Shown piece by piece: positions 1-11,149 of a DNA stretch of 64,000 nt. Position 1 is the stretch's first letter; every line of letters begins with the position of its first letter. Origin of the DNA: Calendula officinalis (lineage: Eukaryota; Streptophyta; Magnoliopsida; Asterales; Asteraceae); assembly GCA_963853835.1 (NCBI GenBank), contig OY970823.1, positions 66,721,845 through 66,785,844 on the forward strand, given 5' to 3'. A program made the position numbers and the translations under genes. The notes beneath the pieces were generated by a model. The model worked only from the letters and a program-made list of their open reading frames with translations, ran no database searches and was not told where the DNA came from.

Positions 1-920
1 AATCATTTTTTTATGGCATTTATTGTTCCCGCCATCAAAGGAAGACCATCAATTCTCACCCAAACTACCTTATCGTCAACGACAAACTTATCGTCCAACG
101 ATCTTAACTATGTGAAAAAAAATTGCATATCACCATGCAATTTAAAGCTTTCACAAGCCGCTTTTGTTTCAAATTCCATCCATATCCACGATCCACCAAT
201 ATGATGTATATCGACATCCAGAAATCCTTCTTTGACACATACAATCTTTATATTCTCAATTAAAGATAGTTCGCGAACCTTACCAACCAAGATTGTGCCA
301 TCTTCATTGACCGGAATAACGTCTTCTTTAGCTAACTTAATCACCTTCCTTTTACTCTTCTCCTCTTTTGAATTTTTCACCTTGGCAGTACCAACAATTT
401 CCTTTTCTTTCTCTGCCCGAAACAAATCAGAGAATTTCATTCGAGGAGCCTCATCATTACCAATACGAACATGATGAGCCCTCATAGTTTTATGAGTAGG
501 CTCACGAACCGGTTCACCACAATCAGGTTCACCACGAGAAAGAACACGAATAGGTTCCTGCTTATCTTTACGATCAAACCTAGTCAATGAAGCAAACAGA
601 TGGTATGAACCATACCATGTAGAATTAAGACGTTCGATTAGGTTTTCCACATCGACAACCCTAATGAACCTCACGAATCCAAACCTACGTCCAATTTTTG
701 ATAATTTATTCGGAATAAACGCATCAACAACCGTACCGTATACCTGCATAGCGTTCCAGAGATCTTTTGCGTCCCAATCTTTTGGAAAATTGGTGACATA
801 AAAGGATTTTGCAATGCGTTTCAGATTCATCTCCTGTTGTCGTGCGAATGAAGATTGATTACCGCTATTATACGACCAACGCCAATGAGAGTTATCTTTC
901 CCCATGAAAAAATCACCCAC
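1..920 (-). mobile_element. LINE ORF1-like RNA-binding protein, broken by a stop
   Basis: The ORF from 920 down to 108 encodes 270 residues. An RRM-type domain lies near residues 37-110, with RNP2-like FYVTNF and RNP1-like RRFGFVRF. Plant LINE retrotransposons of the daisy-family type encode such an RRM protein upstream of the reverse transcriptase. A TAG at 108-110 closes the frame, but the same frame continues to the window edge with LINE-like residues (DDKVVWVRIDGLPL), so the stop is premature. GC-richer sequence at about 921-1035 is probably the 5' UTR. The reverse transcriptase part would lie beyond base 1. This is a degenerate copy, and its left end and target-site duplication are outside the window. 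Confidence 0.75.
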
Positions 921-1035
921 CCCCCTCCCACCGACGGGGAGAAATTGCCGGCCAAACCCTACGAACGAAGACGAAGAAAAATCGCCCTAGTCGCCCCAAA
1001 CCCTAGGAGCGAGTTTAAAATACCACTAAACTATT

Positions 1036-1711
1036 ACCCTTGCGGATATATTGCGGATATATGAATAACAAAAATGTGAGTATAAACATTAGATATTATA
1101 GTGTATTACAAAAATGTGTTTCATAAATAACAAAAAATCCTTAATAGAATTCAAAATAATGATAAGTAATATAAAATAAAGATAATCCTTGGTCATTTAT
1201 AAATATTTCTTTATGAATTTATTAGTATAAACCTTTAATATTATATGTTTTATCTTTTTAGCATATTTAATTTTATATATTTATAAAAACTTTAGAAATA
1301 TACATAAAGTATTTTGGAAGTTAATAAGTATTAATTGTCTGTTTAGGATTGCTTATGTCACTAAGTTTTACAGTAATATTTTATTCATATTCTATGTACA
1401 ATGAAAAAGAAGTGAATTGTGAATATTTTTCTTGTCCTAACTCCTAAGACTCGCGTTTGTCTTCACTAGGATTGGTTGGTATGACAAGCTACTTGTATAC
1501 TTCTGTGTCAATTATATATTATAAATTATTATGACTCTAATTAAGGATATCATTGTCTCTAATTAAGGATGACGTCTTCTTAATAGTGGTGCAATGATGC
1601 AAAAGATGCATTATAGTACTTGATTTTGTTCGTTGTGTTTGGCTGTTTGGAATTCATTTTATAATTCTATACTTATAATTTCACACTTTAAGATACCATA
1701 GTTAGATAATG
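1036..1711. other. AT-rich spacer, no gene seen
   Basis: Only short AT-rich reading frames occur here. I see no coding signal or repeat with recognisable ends. Confidence 0.6.
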
Positions 1712-1871
1712 TATATATTTGGCGACGACATTTGTGATATGTCGTCGCTAATTTATGCTCAGTGATGAACTTCTTGCGACGACCTATATTGAGACTTGCG
1801 ACGACTATCGTCTCAAAATCGTGCATTAGCGACGACTTTTGTCGTCCCTAAAAGGTTAATTTCTTGTAGTA
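1712..1871. mobile_element. CACTA-type transposon terminal fragment
   Basis: The stretch carries repeated GCGACGAC/GTCGTCGC motifs, like the subterminal repeats of En/Spm (CACTA) elements, and ends at 1858-1871 in AATTTCTTGTAGTA. This is one base away from the reverse complement of the usual CACTACAAGAAAT terminus. The partner end is not visible, so it is either a solo end or a non-autonomous relic. Confidence 0.55.
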
Positions 1872-2032
1872 ACTATTCTGTAACTATATTTGTAGGGACA
1901 ATAATACTGGTGGTTATGTCAGTAGTGATGGTGGCGGCGCTAGTGATTGTGAATGGTTGGCGGCCAGCGAGTGGTGGGTGGCCGTGGTGAGTAATGATGG
2001 TTGTATAAAAGTAATTGCAATCAAGTAGTCAA

Positions 2033-2120
2033 CATATGACATAATAACTCAGTTGGTTAAAGTCACTTGCTAACATGAATGTCAGAGGTTCGGGTCTTGA
2101 GGTTGTCAAAAAAAAATTCA
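2033..2120 (+). mobile_element. tRNA-derived SINE-like fragment
   Basis: An A-box-like TAACTCAGTTGG (2044-2055) and a B-box-like AGGTTCGGGTCTT (2084-2096) are spaced as in a tRNA, followed by a short A-run. This is the promoter of tRNA-derived SINEs. No clear target-site duplication was found. A tRNA gene is unlikely because the arms do not pair. Confidence 0.5.
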
Positions 2121-2191
2121 AAACGTAAATATTTACTGATATAATAAGTGTATTGACTAAAATCAAGTTATTTAATTTGAAAAGGTTATAG

Positions 2192-2300
2192 TTTTTTTTT
2201 TTTTTTTTTTGAATGACACCTAAACTACTCATATTTATTCGCAAGGGACTTAAACCAATGAGACTTGAATATATGACCTTTAGATCATGAGCAACAACAT
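2192..2300 (-). mobile_element. SINE-like remnant with poly(T) on the plus strand
   Basis: A T19 run (2192-2210) is followed by sequence whose complement has a weak B-box-like stretch, the layout of a minus-strand SINE tail and body. The head is degenerate. Confidence 0.4.
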
Positions 2301-2409
2301 ATATAATAATATCAGTAAACTACAAATCTTGGATAATATTTTGTGAGTTTAACAATAGCTAAAGAGCATCCATCAAAAAAAACTTAATCATGTTTAAGTA
2401 CTTCTTAAT

Positions 2410-2944
2410 TAGGGGTGTTAACGATTCGAATCGAGTCGAATATCAGGAAATTTGAGCTCGGCTCGTTTAGTAATTACTCGGCTCGAGCTCGAATAAGCTT
2501 TAAAAATTGGGCTAGAGCTCGAGCTCGCATATTTATATAGTGTTCGAGCTCGAGTTCGATACTCGTTTATGTTTCCATATTTTTTGAAAATAACTAATTT
2601 ACAAACTCGAAAAGCTCGTTAATTACTCGACTCGTTAACACCCCTATTAATATATGTATATTCTTGTACTTATTATATCAACACTTGTATTTATTGTATA
2701 AAATACTTGTTCGGCTCGCTAGGATCGACTCGTTAAGATCGTTTGGTTCGTTCGGCTCGAGATTTATCGAGCTATCGAACGAGCCGAGCCGAGTATTAAA
2801 TTATTAGGCTCGGCTCGTGAAATTAATCGAGTCTTGTTTTATGTTCGAGCTCAACTCGAGATCGAATTCGTATAGGCTCGAGCTCGATATAAACGAGTTC
2901 AAGCTCCAGTAGCTCGTTAAAAGCTCGACTCTTTAACACCCCTA
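2410..2944. mobile_element. hAT-like non-autonomous element rich in GCTCGAG motifs
   Basis: It begins TAGGGGTGTTAACGA and ends in TTTAACACCCCTA, with a second inverted end (TTAACACCCCTA) at 2636-2647, so either a shorter or a nested copy is present. The flanks TTCTTAAT and CTCTTAGT agree at 6 of 8 bases, fitting an old 8-bp hAT duplication. The interior is dominated by GCTCG/CGAGC repeats. No ORF. Confidence 0.6.
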
Positions 2945-3204
2945 CTCTTAGTATTAACTTGATTAACATTGCTGATATCAATCCTACTTCTTTTCCTTAG
3001 CTTGTTGGGTTTTCATTTTCCAAAACAATTAAAAATTGAAGTCTATTGAAAATTATTTTTATTTTGTGGCAGCCCATGTGATTATGCTTTAATAATAATT
3101 AATTTATAAAAGAATGTATCATAATTAGTAAAAACAAAATAAAGCAATATTTTTGGAAGTATCACACAATCACAAAACTCAGCCTCTACGCTTGGCGGTA
3201 CGAG

Positions 3205-3340
3205 TTTTTTTTTTTTTTTTTTTTTTTTAACGGCAAATCTAATCTACTCCTAACTACCACCTATGTCCACGACGGGACTCAAACTCCTGACCTAAAGGTT
3301 GAGAGGCAAACATCATATCGCTAGACCAAAGACCCTTTGA
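3205..3340 (-). mobile_element. tRNA-derived SINE with poly(A) tail
   Basis: Read on the minus strand it has an A box (TGGTCTAGCGATA, plus positions 3316-3328) and a B box (GAGTTTGAGTCCC, 3274-3286), then a body and a 24-base A tail (T-run 3205-3228). Flanks CGGTACGAG (3196-3204) and TGGTACAAG (3341-3349) match at 7 of 9 bases and are the likely target-site duplication. Confidence 0.75.
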
Positions 3341-3349
3341 TGGTACAAG

Positions 3350-4260
3350 TGTATTACAAAACAAATTATAGCTCACTGATCAATAATAAATTATTCCTGA
3401 TTTAACAAGATTATTTTTTCAGTTTTTGTCATTTTAATATTTACATCAATAGACACTTTAATTGACACTCAACTACTAGTAATCACTATTCACCTTATAT
3501 TTTGTACATAAAATACACAAATAAAATACTAATACCCACACAAATACCCTTTCTCCTACCAGTTTCTCAGAACCGGCGGTAATAACTTATCATGTTGGGT
3601 TAAGCATGAGAAGATTCCAATACGTTTTAGTTACAGTATTAATCAGCCATATATATATAAATGTTTAAGAACATATATAACTTAAAGACAAAAGAAGCAA
3701 GAATTTTACATCAACATTTCCATTTCAAGTACAAATAATAAAATTAACTACTTATTTATTTTGTTCTTTGTTGCCAAAAGTCATTGCTAGCTAAAGCCTC
3801 ATAGATGATAATGCAAAATATCCAATGACACCACTTTTGATCTTTTTCACAACATAAGTTTGTCGGGTTGGTTTTATTGAAGCAGATGGCCCGTTTCTCT
3901 GTCAACCCGAGGTTAGATTAAGCTGCAAACACAAGATCTCCAAGTTATTCTTTTTCAAGGTCTAAAACTGGTCCAACTTATGTGATTTAAACGATGGCTT
4001 TATCTGACAGAACATAGATCCTGTATTTAAAAGTATCTCTATGTAATTTGACTCCTCTAATTAATTACCATTAAGACATACATATTACAGTAATATATTA
4101 CAACATAATTTAGTGGTCTCTTGAAGAACAAGATCAATATTTCTTCAAGTCATACTATCGAGGTTGCCAGGAGATAAGGAAAACCTCATCACAAAATCCT
4201 AATATCAGTTCTCTAACTATGAAGCATGAGAATTATGTAATGGTCTTATTTAAATTATAT
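3350..4260. other. Intergenic, no gene seen
   Basis: AT-rich sequence downstream of family copy A. The part from about 4270 to 4805 is shared with the 8030-8580 and 12300-12580 regions and is the duplicated 3' flank of the family. Confidence 0.5.
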
Positions 4261-4804
4261 GGTTCCATAAGCAGCTTAGCCAGAATATTACCTCAAGAGC
4301 AACTGCAACGATTGTTTGACGCCCATTTTGTTTGAAAATACCTGCAAAATTGTGTATTGATTTAGTATACACACTATGAAGATTTACACATTATGTTTCA
4401 TTTGTACAAAAACTTGCCAAAATGAGCACCTAGAGTTAGAACATAGGCAATTACGCCACTAAGACAATCATCTATAAACACTAAGACAGAGTGATAGACA
4501 AACAAGCTCTGAGCTATTTTTGTCTAATAGTTCTTGGGGGCAAGAAAAAACCATCTTTATAGCCACAACGGGTGTCATAGTGAGCTTAGTCTACTCGCAA
4601 AATGAGTCGGGAACCAGATTAAAAAAAACACCATCTTTATTCCAAATTACCATGGAACTCAACATGGACAATTCGAATACCTACAAGCAGCTGTGTCCTA
4701 ACATATCATTTTCTATAGGCATTTCATCAAACAGGTAGAGGGCAAACAGGATACAACAGTATGTATCAAAATTAATGCAAAATAATGAAGAAAGATTAAA
4801 AAAT

Positions 4805-5167
4805 TCAAATATAGAAGATCCCGCCAAAATGTACAACGAACCCTGCATTCCAAGGCGGGAAATAAACGGAATTGGGACCAGGCCGTGCAGCGGAAATGGC
4901 ATGTTCGGCAGCGGAAGCTAAGCAATATATTAGCAACGGCGACGGTAGTAGCCTGAGGGTGCCTACGAAAAGGGAATTCAGTCCAATCCGACCGGCGGCG
5001 AAGAGCCGTTGTTGACAGTGTTGCTGCTTCTAGATCAAAGGTACCCGGAGATCCACCCACATTTGGGGACGGCGACTTGGTGGCGGAGGATGTCTCGGAA
5101 TTGGAATCTGTTCATCGACCGTGATTGCATATTCGATGACCTCCGGATTAGCTGAAATTGAACCCAT
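4805..5167 (-). pseudogene. Small membrane protein family, copy A (pseudogene)
   Basis: The start at 5165-5167 gives MGSISANPEVIEYAITVDE, like copy C. A 7-base loss just after this shifts the frame. The block corresponding to the first membrane segment of copy C is missing, and another 8-base loss within the HPQATTVAV segment shifts the frame again. The remaining frames align to copy C and D up to the terminal stop. The function of the family is unknown. A conserved TATA element lies upstream (5206-5214). At least three disabling changes make a functional product unlikely. Confidence 0.7.
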
Positions 5168-5205
5168 AACCTTTACTTTTCTCGTTTGTGAAAGTATTTT
5201 ATTCG

Positions 5206-5214
5206 TATTTATAG
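5206..5214 (-). promoter_or_regulatory. TATA box of copy A
   Basis: CTATAAATA on the minus strand, 39 bases upstream of the copy A ATG. It is identical in sequence and similar in spacing to the one before copy C. Confidence 0.55.
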
Positions 5215-5286
5215 TGTTCCGACTTCCAAAACGATGACAAAATAATCTCCAGTTGGGGAAATCATTCTTGGAGACCCAATACATCC

Positions 5287-5925
5287 GTCAAGTTCGACTA
5301 GTTGGACCATCTAGAACCGGATTGTGTCTTAGTTATTAAAAAAAAAAAAACCCAAACTAGAACACCGAACTTGTGTGTTTTGTTTTTGTTAAAACAGAAA
5401 GAAGAAAAAGTAGGACGTTTTACAATATTAATGTAGTTTTCTTGTTTGCAATATGTTACGTATACACAAAAATACAACCCAAACTGAACCCAACCCAATC
5501 CATTTAAAACTAAAAAATAAACCGAAAAACTAGATCCGATCAACTAAAAACTCAAAGCACTAAAAACCAAACTCGTATGGGTTGACAATTTCAAAAACCA
5601 AACTTTTGATTCGGGTTTGCTTTTAGTCAAAAATGGCCTCATACTTATCCCTAGTTTTTATTAACTAAAAAATTATAGAGAGACTATAAAAATATAAAAA
5701 ATACCACGAGTACAAAATAAATTGGTATTAATAATAAGTAATAGAGGGGGAAATGAAGTAATTTTTTAAGTATCATCCATTTGTATCTATATAATAAAAA
5801 TGTAAATATATTGTATGTGAGTTGCGTTCAAGGAGGTCCACTATTTTTACAAAGTGTCGATGAACAAATCTCAACCATTCATCAATAAGATCTAATGGTC
5901 AAGATTATTTATATATTTTATATAA
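5287..5925. other. AT-rich spacer, no gene seen
   Basis: No supported gene. The sequence ATCTATATAATAAAAATG near 5786 resembles a Helitron 5' end, but no matching 3' end was located. Confidence 0.4.
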
Positions 5926-6476
5926 TGAGGGGAGGGGTATTTTGGTCATTTTTTAAAAAATAAAAATATTTTTTATTTTTTATTTTAGAATTTTTATTAT
6001 TTTTTTATGTTTTTATTATGAAGGGGTATTTTGATCATTTGGCACTTAAAAAAATTTTTTTTTTTATTTTTTATTTTATTTTAATTTAATTTTAATTTTT
6101 AATTTTTTTATTAATTTTATTAAATTTTTTTATTAAAAAAATAATATTTATTTGATAATTACGTGTATGACTTAATCACGTGTGATTTCAGTGTAATCAC
6201 ATGTGATTTTTGTGTAGAATCACATGTGATTTTAGTGTAAAATCACATGTAATTGTTTTCATTCAATTACATGTGATTCAGAATGCAATCACATGTGATT
6301 TACTATGCAATCACATGTGATTCACTATGCAATCACATTATATATTATTAATGAAAAAATAATAATATAAAAAATAATATAAAAAAATAAAAAAAATAAT
6401 TTTTTTTTAAAAAAAATAAAAATTTTAAACTAAAAAATAAAAGAAATATTTTTTTCAAAATGACCAAAATACCCTC
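5926..6476. repeat. Foldback element with about 65-bp inverted arms
   Basis: The left arm (about 5926-5990) reads GAGGGGTATTTTGGTCATTT, then A/T tracts. The right arm (about 6415-6476) is its reverse complement with mismatches. The arms enclose an AT-rich interior with the palindrome array at 6174-6338. No coding capacity. It may be a MITE or a Helitron-associated segment; superfamily not determined. Confidence 0.65.
6174..6338. repeat. Array of eight 14-bp palindromes, 21-24 bp apart
   Basis: AATCACATGTGATT or one-base variants start at 6174, 6195, 6218, 6241, 6265, 6287, 6309 and 6331 (the last is partial). Each unit is a perfect or near-perfect palindrome centred on CATG or CGTG. Linkers are 7-10 bp and A/T-rich. 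It is not a CRISPR: this is nuclear plant DNA and the spacers are too short. Confidence 0.85.
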
Positions 6477-6479
6477 AAT

Positions 6480-7030
6480 TAAAAATTAAAAAAGCGAGCA
6501 TAGAGCAAATAAACTTTGTTTTGGCTTGACAATGATGAACTAATTAAGTCATTCTCAAGCCACAAACACTATTTTTTCAACTTTTATGTTGTGAAATAAG
6601 ATGTCAGGACAACTTCTCTCTTATTATAAGCCAAAATTCTTAAATTGTGGAAGTTAAATGTCCGTGTTCAACTTGTTATCAAATCCTCCGCACATTTCCC
6701 CCTAGGAAGACGCTTCCTGGATCCGCTCCGCCACTGTACCTGCAAAATAATTAAAGAGAAGTTATAATGATATGAATAATCAAATAAAGGCAATATATAG
6801 CATCATAAAACTACCAATTACCCCACTATAGAAAAGAGATGACATATAAAAGAGCAGGTCAGAATTGGGATCAGAAATTGTCACTCAACTGCATAAACCA
6901 AATATAATAATGTAATACCTTACATCATATCCAAGAATCTCCCCGTTCCAGTCACAAGGCACCTTCTTCTCCTTCCTTGCAACTTTTTTTTATATTATTT
7001 TAATTTAATTTATGGATGTTATACAACATA
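6480..7030. other. 3' flank of copy B, no separate gene seen
   Basis: AT-rich sequence between the foldback element and copy B. A CACTGTACCTGCAAAAT stretch near 6735 resembles splice-donor-like sites downstream of copies A and C (about 4338 and 8094), suggesting introns in the 3' untranslated region of family transcripts. Confidence 0.35.
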
Positions 7031-7457
7031 TCAAAAGTAGAACAAAGATACCACAAACACATACAAGAAAAGCATCTTCCCCAAACGAGCAATATTTCCA
7101 TAAATGGAAATCGGGCTGGGCCATAGGATAGAAAATATATGTTGGGCTCCACAAAACAAACCAAACATAAGCAGACTAGTAATTGTGACCATAACGGTTT
7201 CTGGGTGCGTTTTGAAAGGGAATTTCAACAAAACTAAGTAACACAAGAATAATAAAATTAAGAGACGAACCAGGAAGATTTGCAATTTGAATTTCTTCTC
7301 CAGAAACTAACTTAGCCCAAAGGAGAGACAAAGTTGTAATCGCATGCGTTGCAGCCATTTTGCAGAGATATATTCTGGTTTTGTTGTTTGTGTCTGCAGC
7401 TACAGGTTTAACCATGGTTCCATCTTCAATCACGTGTGGTTCTGTTGGGGAAGCCAT
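7031..7457 (-). pseudogene. Small membrane protein family, copy B (frameshifted)
   Basis: ATG at 7455-7457. The first frame (93 residues) has a hydrophobic segment (SSLNFIILVLLSFVEI). The following family block FKTHPETVMVTITSLLMF, with a terminal hydrophobic tail, continues in another frame to 7031. Compared with copy F, about 13 bases appear to be missing at the joint, which causes the shift. The N-terminus (MASPTEPHVIEDGT) differs from A/C, so B is a divergent member. The product would be about 135 aa with three hydrophobic stretches. Function unknown. A short intron at the joint is an alternative, but no GT-AG pair of usable length is visible. Confidence 0.55.
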
Positions 7458-7469
7458 TAATATATATAC

Positions 7470-8029
7470 GGTTGTGTGGTTTTAATTCTATGTGTGTATA
7501 TACATATATACACACACACAGACCAATCAATGGCTTCTCACCTTGAAAATGTCAACAGAATCAACTTTGTGGTTGTGATACACGATGTCTTTTTTGTCTT
7601 CAAATGCCATGGATATGTATAATATTTTATTGGAATAGAAGAAAAAATAAATTACAATAAGAAAATGATTTGAAGGAATTTATTATTTTAGTCACGTATA
7701 TTGCAAAGGAACAGAAAAGAAACACAAGGGTCTGAATTCATCCGTACCATTTTAGAAAGCAAATAAGTTATCCTAATTAAGCCACAACAGAGCAAAATAT
7801 TCAGAAAGCCATTGTGAATTACTATTTCACAAAATCAGGACCAAATTATAGATTAACGGAGTCAAAAATTCGGTTAACGAAGTTAATTATGATAATTCTG
7901 TTTGTCATATCACTTTATTTTTCTTGTCAGAAATCAAGGAAATGTAGTCAAATGTTCTCATCCAGTATATATACCTTATTGGCCATTCTATAGTGAATTG
8001 ATTATTAGCAATGGAGGCTGTTTAGCCAG
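7470..8029. other. Intergenic between copies B and C, no gene seen
   Basis: AT-rich, with a short (TG/AC-rich) run just after 7490. Nothing recognisable. Confidence 0.5.
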
Positions 8030-8589
8030 AATATTACCTCAAGAGTAACTACAACGATTATTTGACACCCTTTTTGTTGCATTTTCTTGAAAATACCTGC
8101 AAAATAAGGTTTTGACTTAGTATACACACTTTAGAAATTTGCACATTATGTTTCATTCGCACAAAAACTTGCCAATATTAGCACCTAAAGTTAGAACATG
8201 TGCAATTACACATCACACTTAATACGAAGAGTCTTAATATATCAATAACCACATAAAAACGGGCATATAAACAAACAATTGTATACAAAACACTAAGACA
8301 AGCAAAGAAAGATCTGAAGCATTTTTGTAATAAATCCTCTTGGGGACAAGAAAAACACCATCTTTATGCCAATTTACAAGGGAACTCAGCATCTGGCCAG
8401 TACTAATACCTTATAGTAGCTGGTATATGTAGTGTTCTAACATATCACTTCAATAAGCATTTCATCAAACAGGTAGAGGGCAAACCGGATACAGAAAACA
8501 AACACTGTACAAGCATATATCGAATTAATGCAAATTAATGAAGAAATACTAAAAAGTTCAAATATAGAACAACGATGCCAAAGATCCTG

Positions 8590-9054
8590 TCAAAATGTAC
8601 CCTTCATTCCAAGGCGGGAAGTAACGGCATAAACGGAATTGAGACCGGGCCGTGCAGCAGAAACGGCATGTTCGGCAGCGGAAGCTAAGCAATATATTAG
8701 TAGACTGGTAACGGCGACGGTAGTAGCCTGAGGGTGCGTATGAAAAGGGAATCCAATTTCCCCTTGCGATTTAATAGCAGTAAAACTAAACAATCCAGCA
8801 ATAACAAAGCTAAGTCTGGATCCAGGCATCATTACAGCTTCTTCCCCCAGTGGGTTATAGTTACTCCAATCCCACAGGCGACGAAGAGACGTCAATGACC
8901 GTCTTGCTGCTGCTAGATCAAAGGTGCCCGGAGATCGGCCGACATTTGGGGACGGCGATTTGGTGACGGAGGATGTCTCAGAATTGGTATCTGTTGGTAG
9001 TTCGTCTACCGTGATTGCATATTCGACGACCAGATTAGCTGAAATTGAACCCAT
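8590..9054 (-). CDS. Small membrane protein family, copy C, most complete member
   Basis: From the ATG at 9052-9054 the frame encodes 154 residues. I prefer this start to the in-frame ATG at 9084, which would lie only about 12 bases from the TATA element. Layout: acidic polar N-terminus (MGSISANLVVEYAITVDELP), Ser/Thr-rich linker, a hydrophobic stretch (RLSFVIAGLFSFTAI), the family block HPQATTVAVTSLLIYCLASA, then NSVYAVTSRLGMKG. Copies D and A carry a further YILAG-containing hydrophobic tail. In C, five bases are missing just before it, so translation stops at MKGTF. I do not recognise the family. It looks like a two- or three-pass membrane protein. The 3' flank (8030-8580) is duplicated at A and D. 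Whether the truncated form works is unknown. Confidence 0.6.
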   Translation of the reverse strand: MGSISANLVVEYAITVDELPTDTNSETSSVTKSPSPNVGRSPGTFDLAAARRSLTSLRRLWDWSNYNPLGEEAVMMPGSRLSFVIAGLFSFTAIKSQGEIGFPFHTHPQATTVAVTSLLIYCLASAAEHAVSAARPGLNSVYAVTSRLGMKGTF

Positions 9055-9095
9055 CAACTTTTTTCTCCTTTGTGAAAGTGTCAATTTCCGGTACT

Positions 9096-9104
9096 TATTT
9101 ATAG
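9096..9104 (-). promoter_or_regulatory. TATA box of copy C
   Basis: CTATAAATA on the minus strand, 42 bases before the chosen ATG and conserved with copy A. It supports a start at 9054, not 9084. Confidence 0.55.
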
Positions 9105-9307
9105 GGTGCAGGTCTCACCACAATTTTCAGGTATATCATAGCCTAACCACTACAATTGTTTTTTGCTTTTTCTTTATTTAACAGGGGGTGGGGACCACTA
9201 ACAAGGTGGTGGCACCACTAGTATTTACTTACAATTATATGAACTATGTTTACCGTACACAACAAAGAATTATTTTATAAAGGGTTAAATTAGAGCTGTC
9301 AAATCGC

Positions 9308-10740
9308 TCAGTCATTTCGTTCTTTTTGGTAACACGGTATGAATTCTCTTCTTTCACATAGTGGGAGGCTGGCCTTCTCTCTTCCCAATTCTCCCAATGA
9401 GACCTCTTTCACTCACTTAGTGGACGACCCAGAGGACTTTAATAAAGCCCCCTTTTGCCTCATCACGATCTCCCGGTGAAGTAGCGGCTCCCTCCTATTA
9501 CTATTTATGGGGTGGAGTCGAAGCTATGGCACCAGAAAGTCAAAGAGATTCCGTCCCGGTGGGACGAGTTTCTGCCTCATACAGCTCGGGCCGAAACCCG
9601 GGGGAAGTTTAGGAGAGATGGAGAGAGCCAGCAGCTGACAGTCGGGGCGGGGATAAGCTTCCTTCTTCACAAGCTTATCCCTCCCCAAAAAACTTTTTCC
9701 TATTCAAAGCTCAGCCCTTTGTCTCTGTGTTTTCACATCGAGAATTATTTGCAGATGAAGAGATGTCATGACATATAAGAGTCTCGACTTGAGCGCTTCC
9801 TCGAAATAAAACGGCGAAGGAACGCCTTCTCTCTCGTGCTATGGCTTTGCTTCCTTATCTGCTTGGATGAGCCGGAACTAGATAATGTCCTGCCTTAACC
9901 GGAACTAGAGCTAAGGGGAGTGAAAGATGCCGTTTAACCTCCCGATACAGGAACTCATTCATTAACTTCCCCGGTTGGTGGCTGCGGCGCTAAGAGGCAC
10001 TTCTTCGACGGTTCCCGTACGCCCGGCCTGCCGGCCCACTCTGAAGAATTCATGGCTCGGCAGGCCGGGCGAGACAGAATGGGCGGGCACTACTAACCAA
10101 GCCAAGCCCAGTTCCCGCCGATAGGCGCAGGGAAAGATAGCAATACGAGGTGAATGGAACACTGGGATGAACCATACCATAGGGCTTGATTCAATCAAAT
10201 AATAAAGAAGGGGACACGCGAAAGTGTTCCCTATCGACGAGTGCTGCGAGAGCTGAAGTTTATCCGACGCGAAAGGTGAGCTACGGAAGCGGATCCAATA
10301 CCAAGAGAGAGAAGGCCCCAGTGAGATAGCACTCTGGAAGTGAAAACCTTGTGCCATGGACAGTTGAAGGTAGACTCTTTCTATGGTCCTGTAGAAAGGA
10401 TCTGGATACCCTCAGGGCATCCCTCTCTTCTTTCATCGGTCTATGTATGGCAATCGGTCATTTCTTTCTATCTTGCTTGGTTGAAGGCCGGACCACAAAA
10501 CCCATACCTGCCAAAGCACTAGTACAGATAGCTCGCCTTACGAGGGCTGCCCTCACTCCGCTCACCTCCCCTGTACTAGTAAGTGAGCCGGGATTTCCGG
10601 GAACACTTACACATGGTATGGAGCCACCAGTTGACTGAAGACTTGATTATTGGTATATCGATCGGTCCAGCACGGATTGAAATAGGAGCCGGTTCGATAG
10701 GAAGCTTTTGAAAACGCAGTGCACCCATGTAAATAAGGAA
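9308..10740. other. Mitochondrial-type DNA insert (NUMT)
   Basis: This block is much richer in G+C than its surroundings and lacks the A/T tracts of neighbouring DNA. It has the texture of plant mitochondrial intergenic sequence: balanced composition, many short open frames on both strands (for example 9962-10357 minus, 10351-10638 plus) and GC-rich phrases such as GCAGGCCGGGCG. No standard mitochondrial gene was recognised, so the short frames are not called as genes. Edges are approximate. The left edge follows AGAGCTGTCAAATC, which resembles a terminus of the repeat resuming at about 10750, so the insert may lie inside that repeat. An alignment to a plant mitochondrial genome would settle it. 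Confidence 0.65.
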
Positions 10741-10749
10741 CGAGTATTT

Positions 10750-11125
10750 CTCAATACGAAAACAACACGACACAAAGTCGTGTTTTATTTTGTTAACACG
10801 AACACGACCCAATTAAAAAAATAAACACGAGAACACGACATAAATAACAAAAATACCAAATCTTTTACTTAGTGCATGCTAAAAATCCGACAAACAAGAC
10901 AAAAATATAACATAAATTTCTAAATGTTCTCAGAATCAAAACTATCGTGTCAATTTCGTGTTAATATCTGAACACGAACACGATACGGCACGACTTCGTG
11001 TTTATTTTATACGACACGAACACGAAGCGCACACGAATTCAAATTTCGATTTCGTCTCAATTTCGTTTTGTTTCGTGTATTTTTGTCATGTTTATTTTAT
11101 ACGACACGAACACGTGGCAAAACAA
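10750..11125 (-). mobile_element. AACACGA-rich non-autonomous element
   Basis: Dense AACACGA/TCGTGTT repeats. It aligns in reverse complement with 52022-52732, including CTAAAAATCCGACAAAC, and near 10872 shows the site into which a Stowaway MITE inserted in the other copy. Its left end is separated by the mitochondrial-type block. Confidence 0.6.
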
Positions 11126-11149
11126 GGATGCGAGTGAGCTTAAAGGATA

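Noticed and set aside
2033..2120. tRNA gene
   Set aside because: A and B boxes are present, but the arms do not fold and the body matches a SINE layout with A tail.
6174..6338. CRISPR-like array
   Set aside because: Repeats are 14 bp with 7-10 bp linkers in plant nuclear DNA, with no cas genes.
9512..9778. 88-codon frame in the mitochondrial-type block
   Set aside because: No similarity to a known mitochondrial protein could be recognised.
9962..10638. 131- and 95-codon frames on opposite strands in the GC-richer block
   Set aside because: They overlap and have no domain; mitochondrial intergenic DNA gives many such frames.
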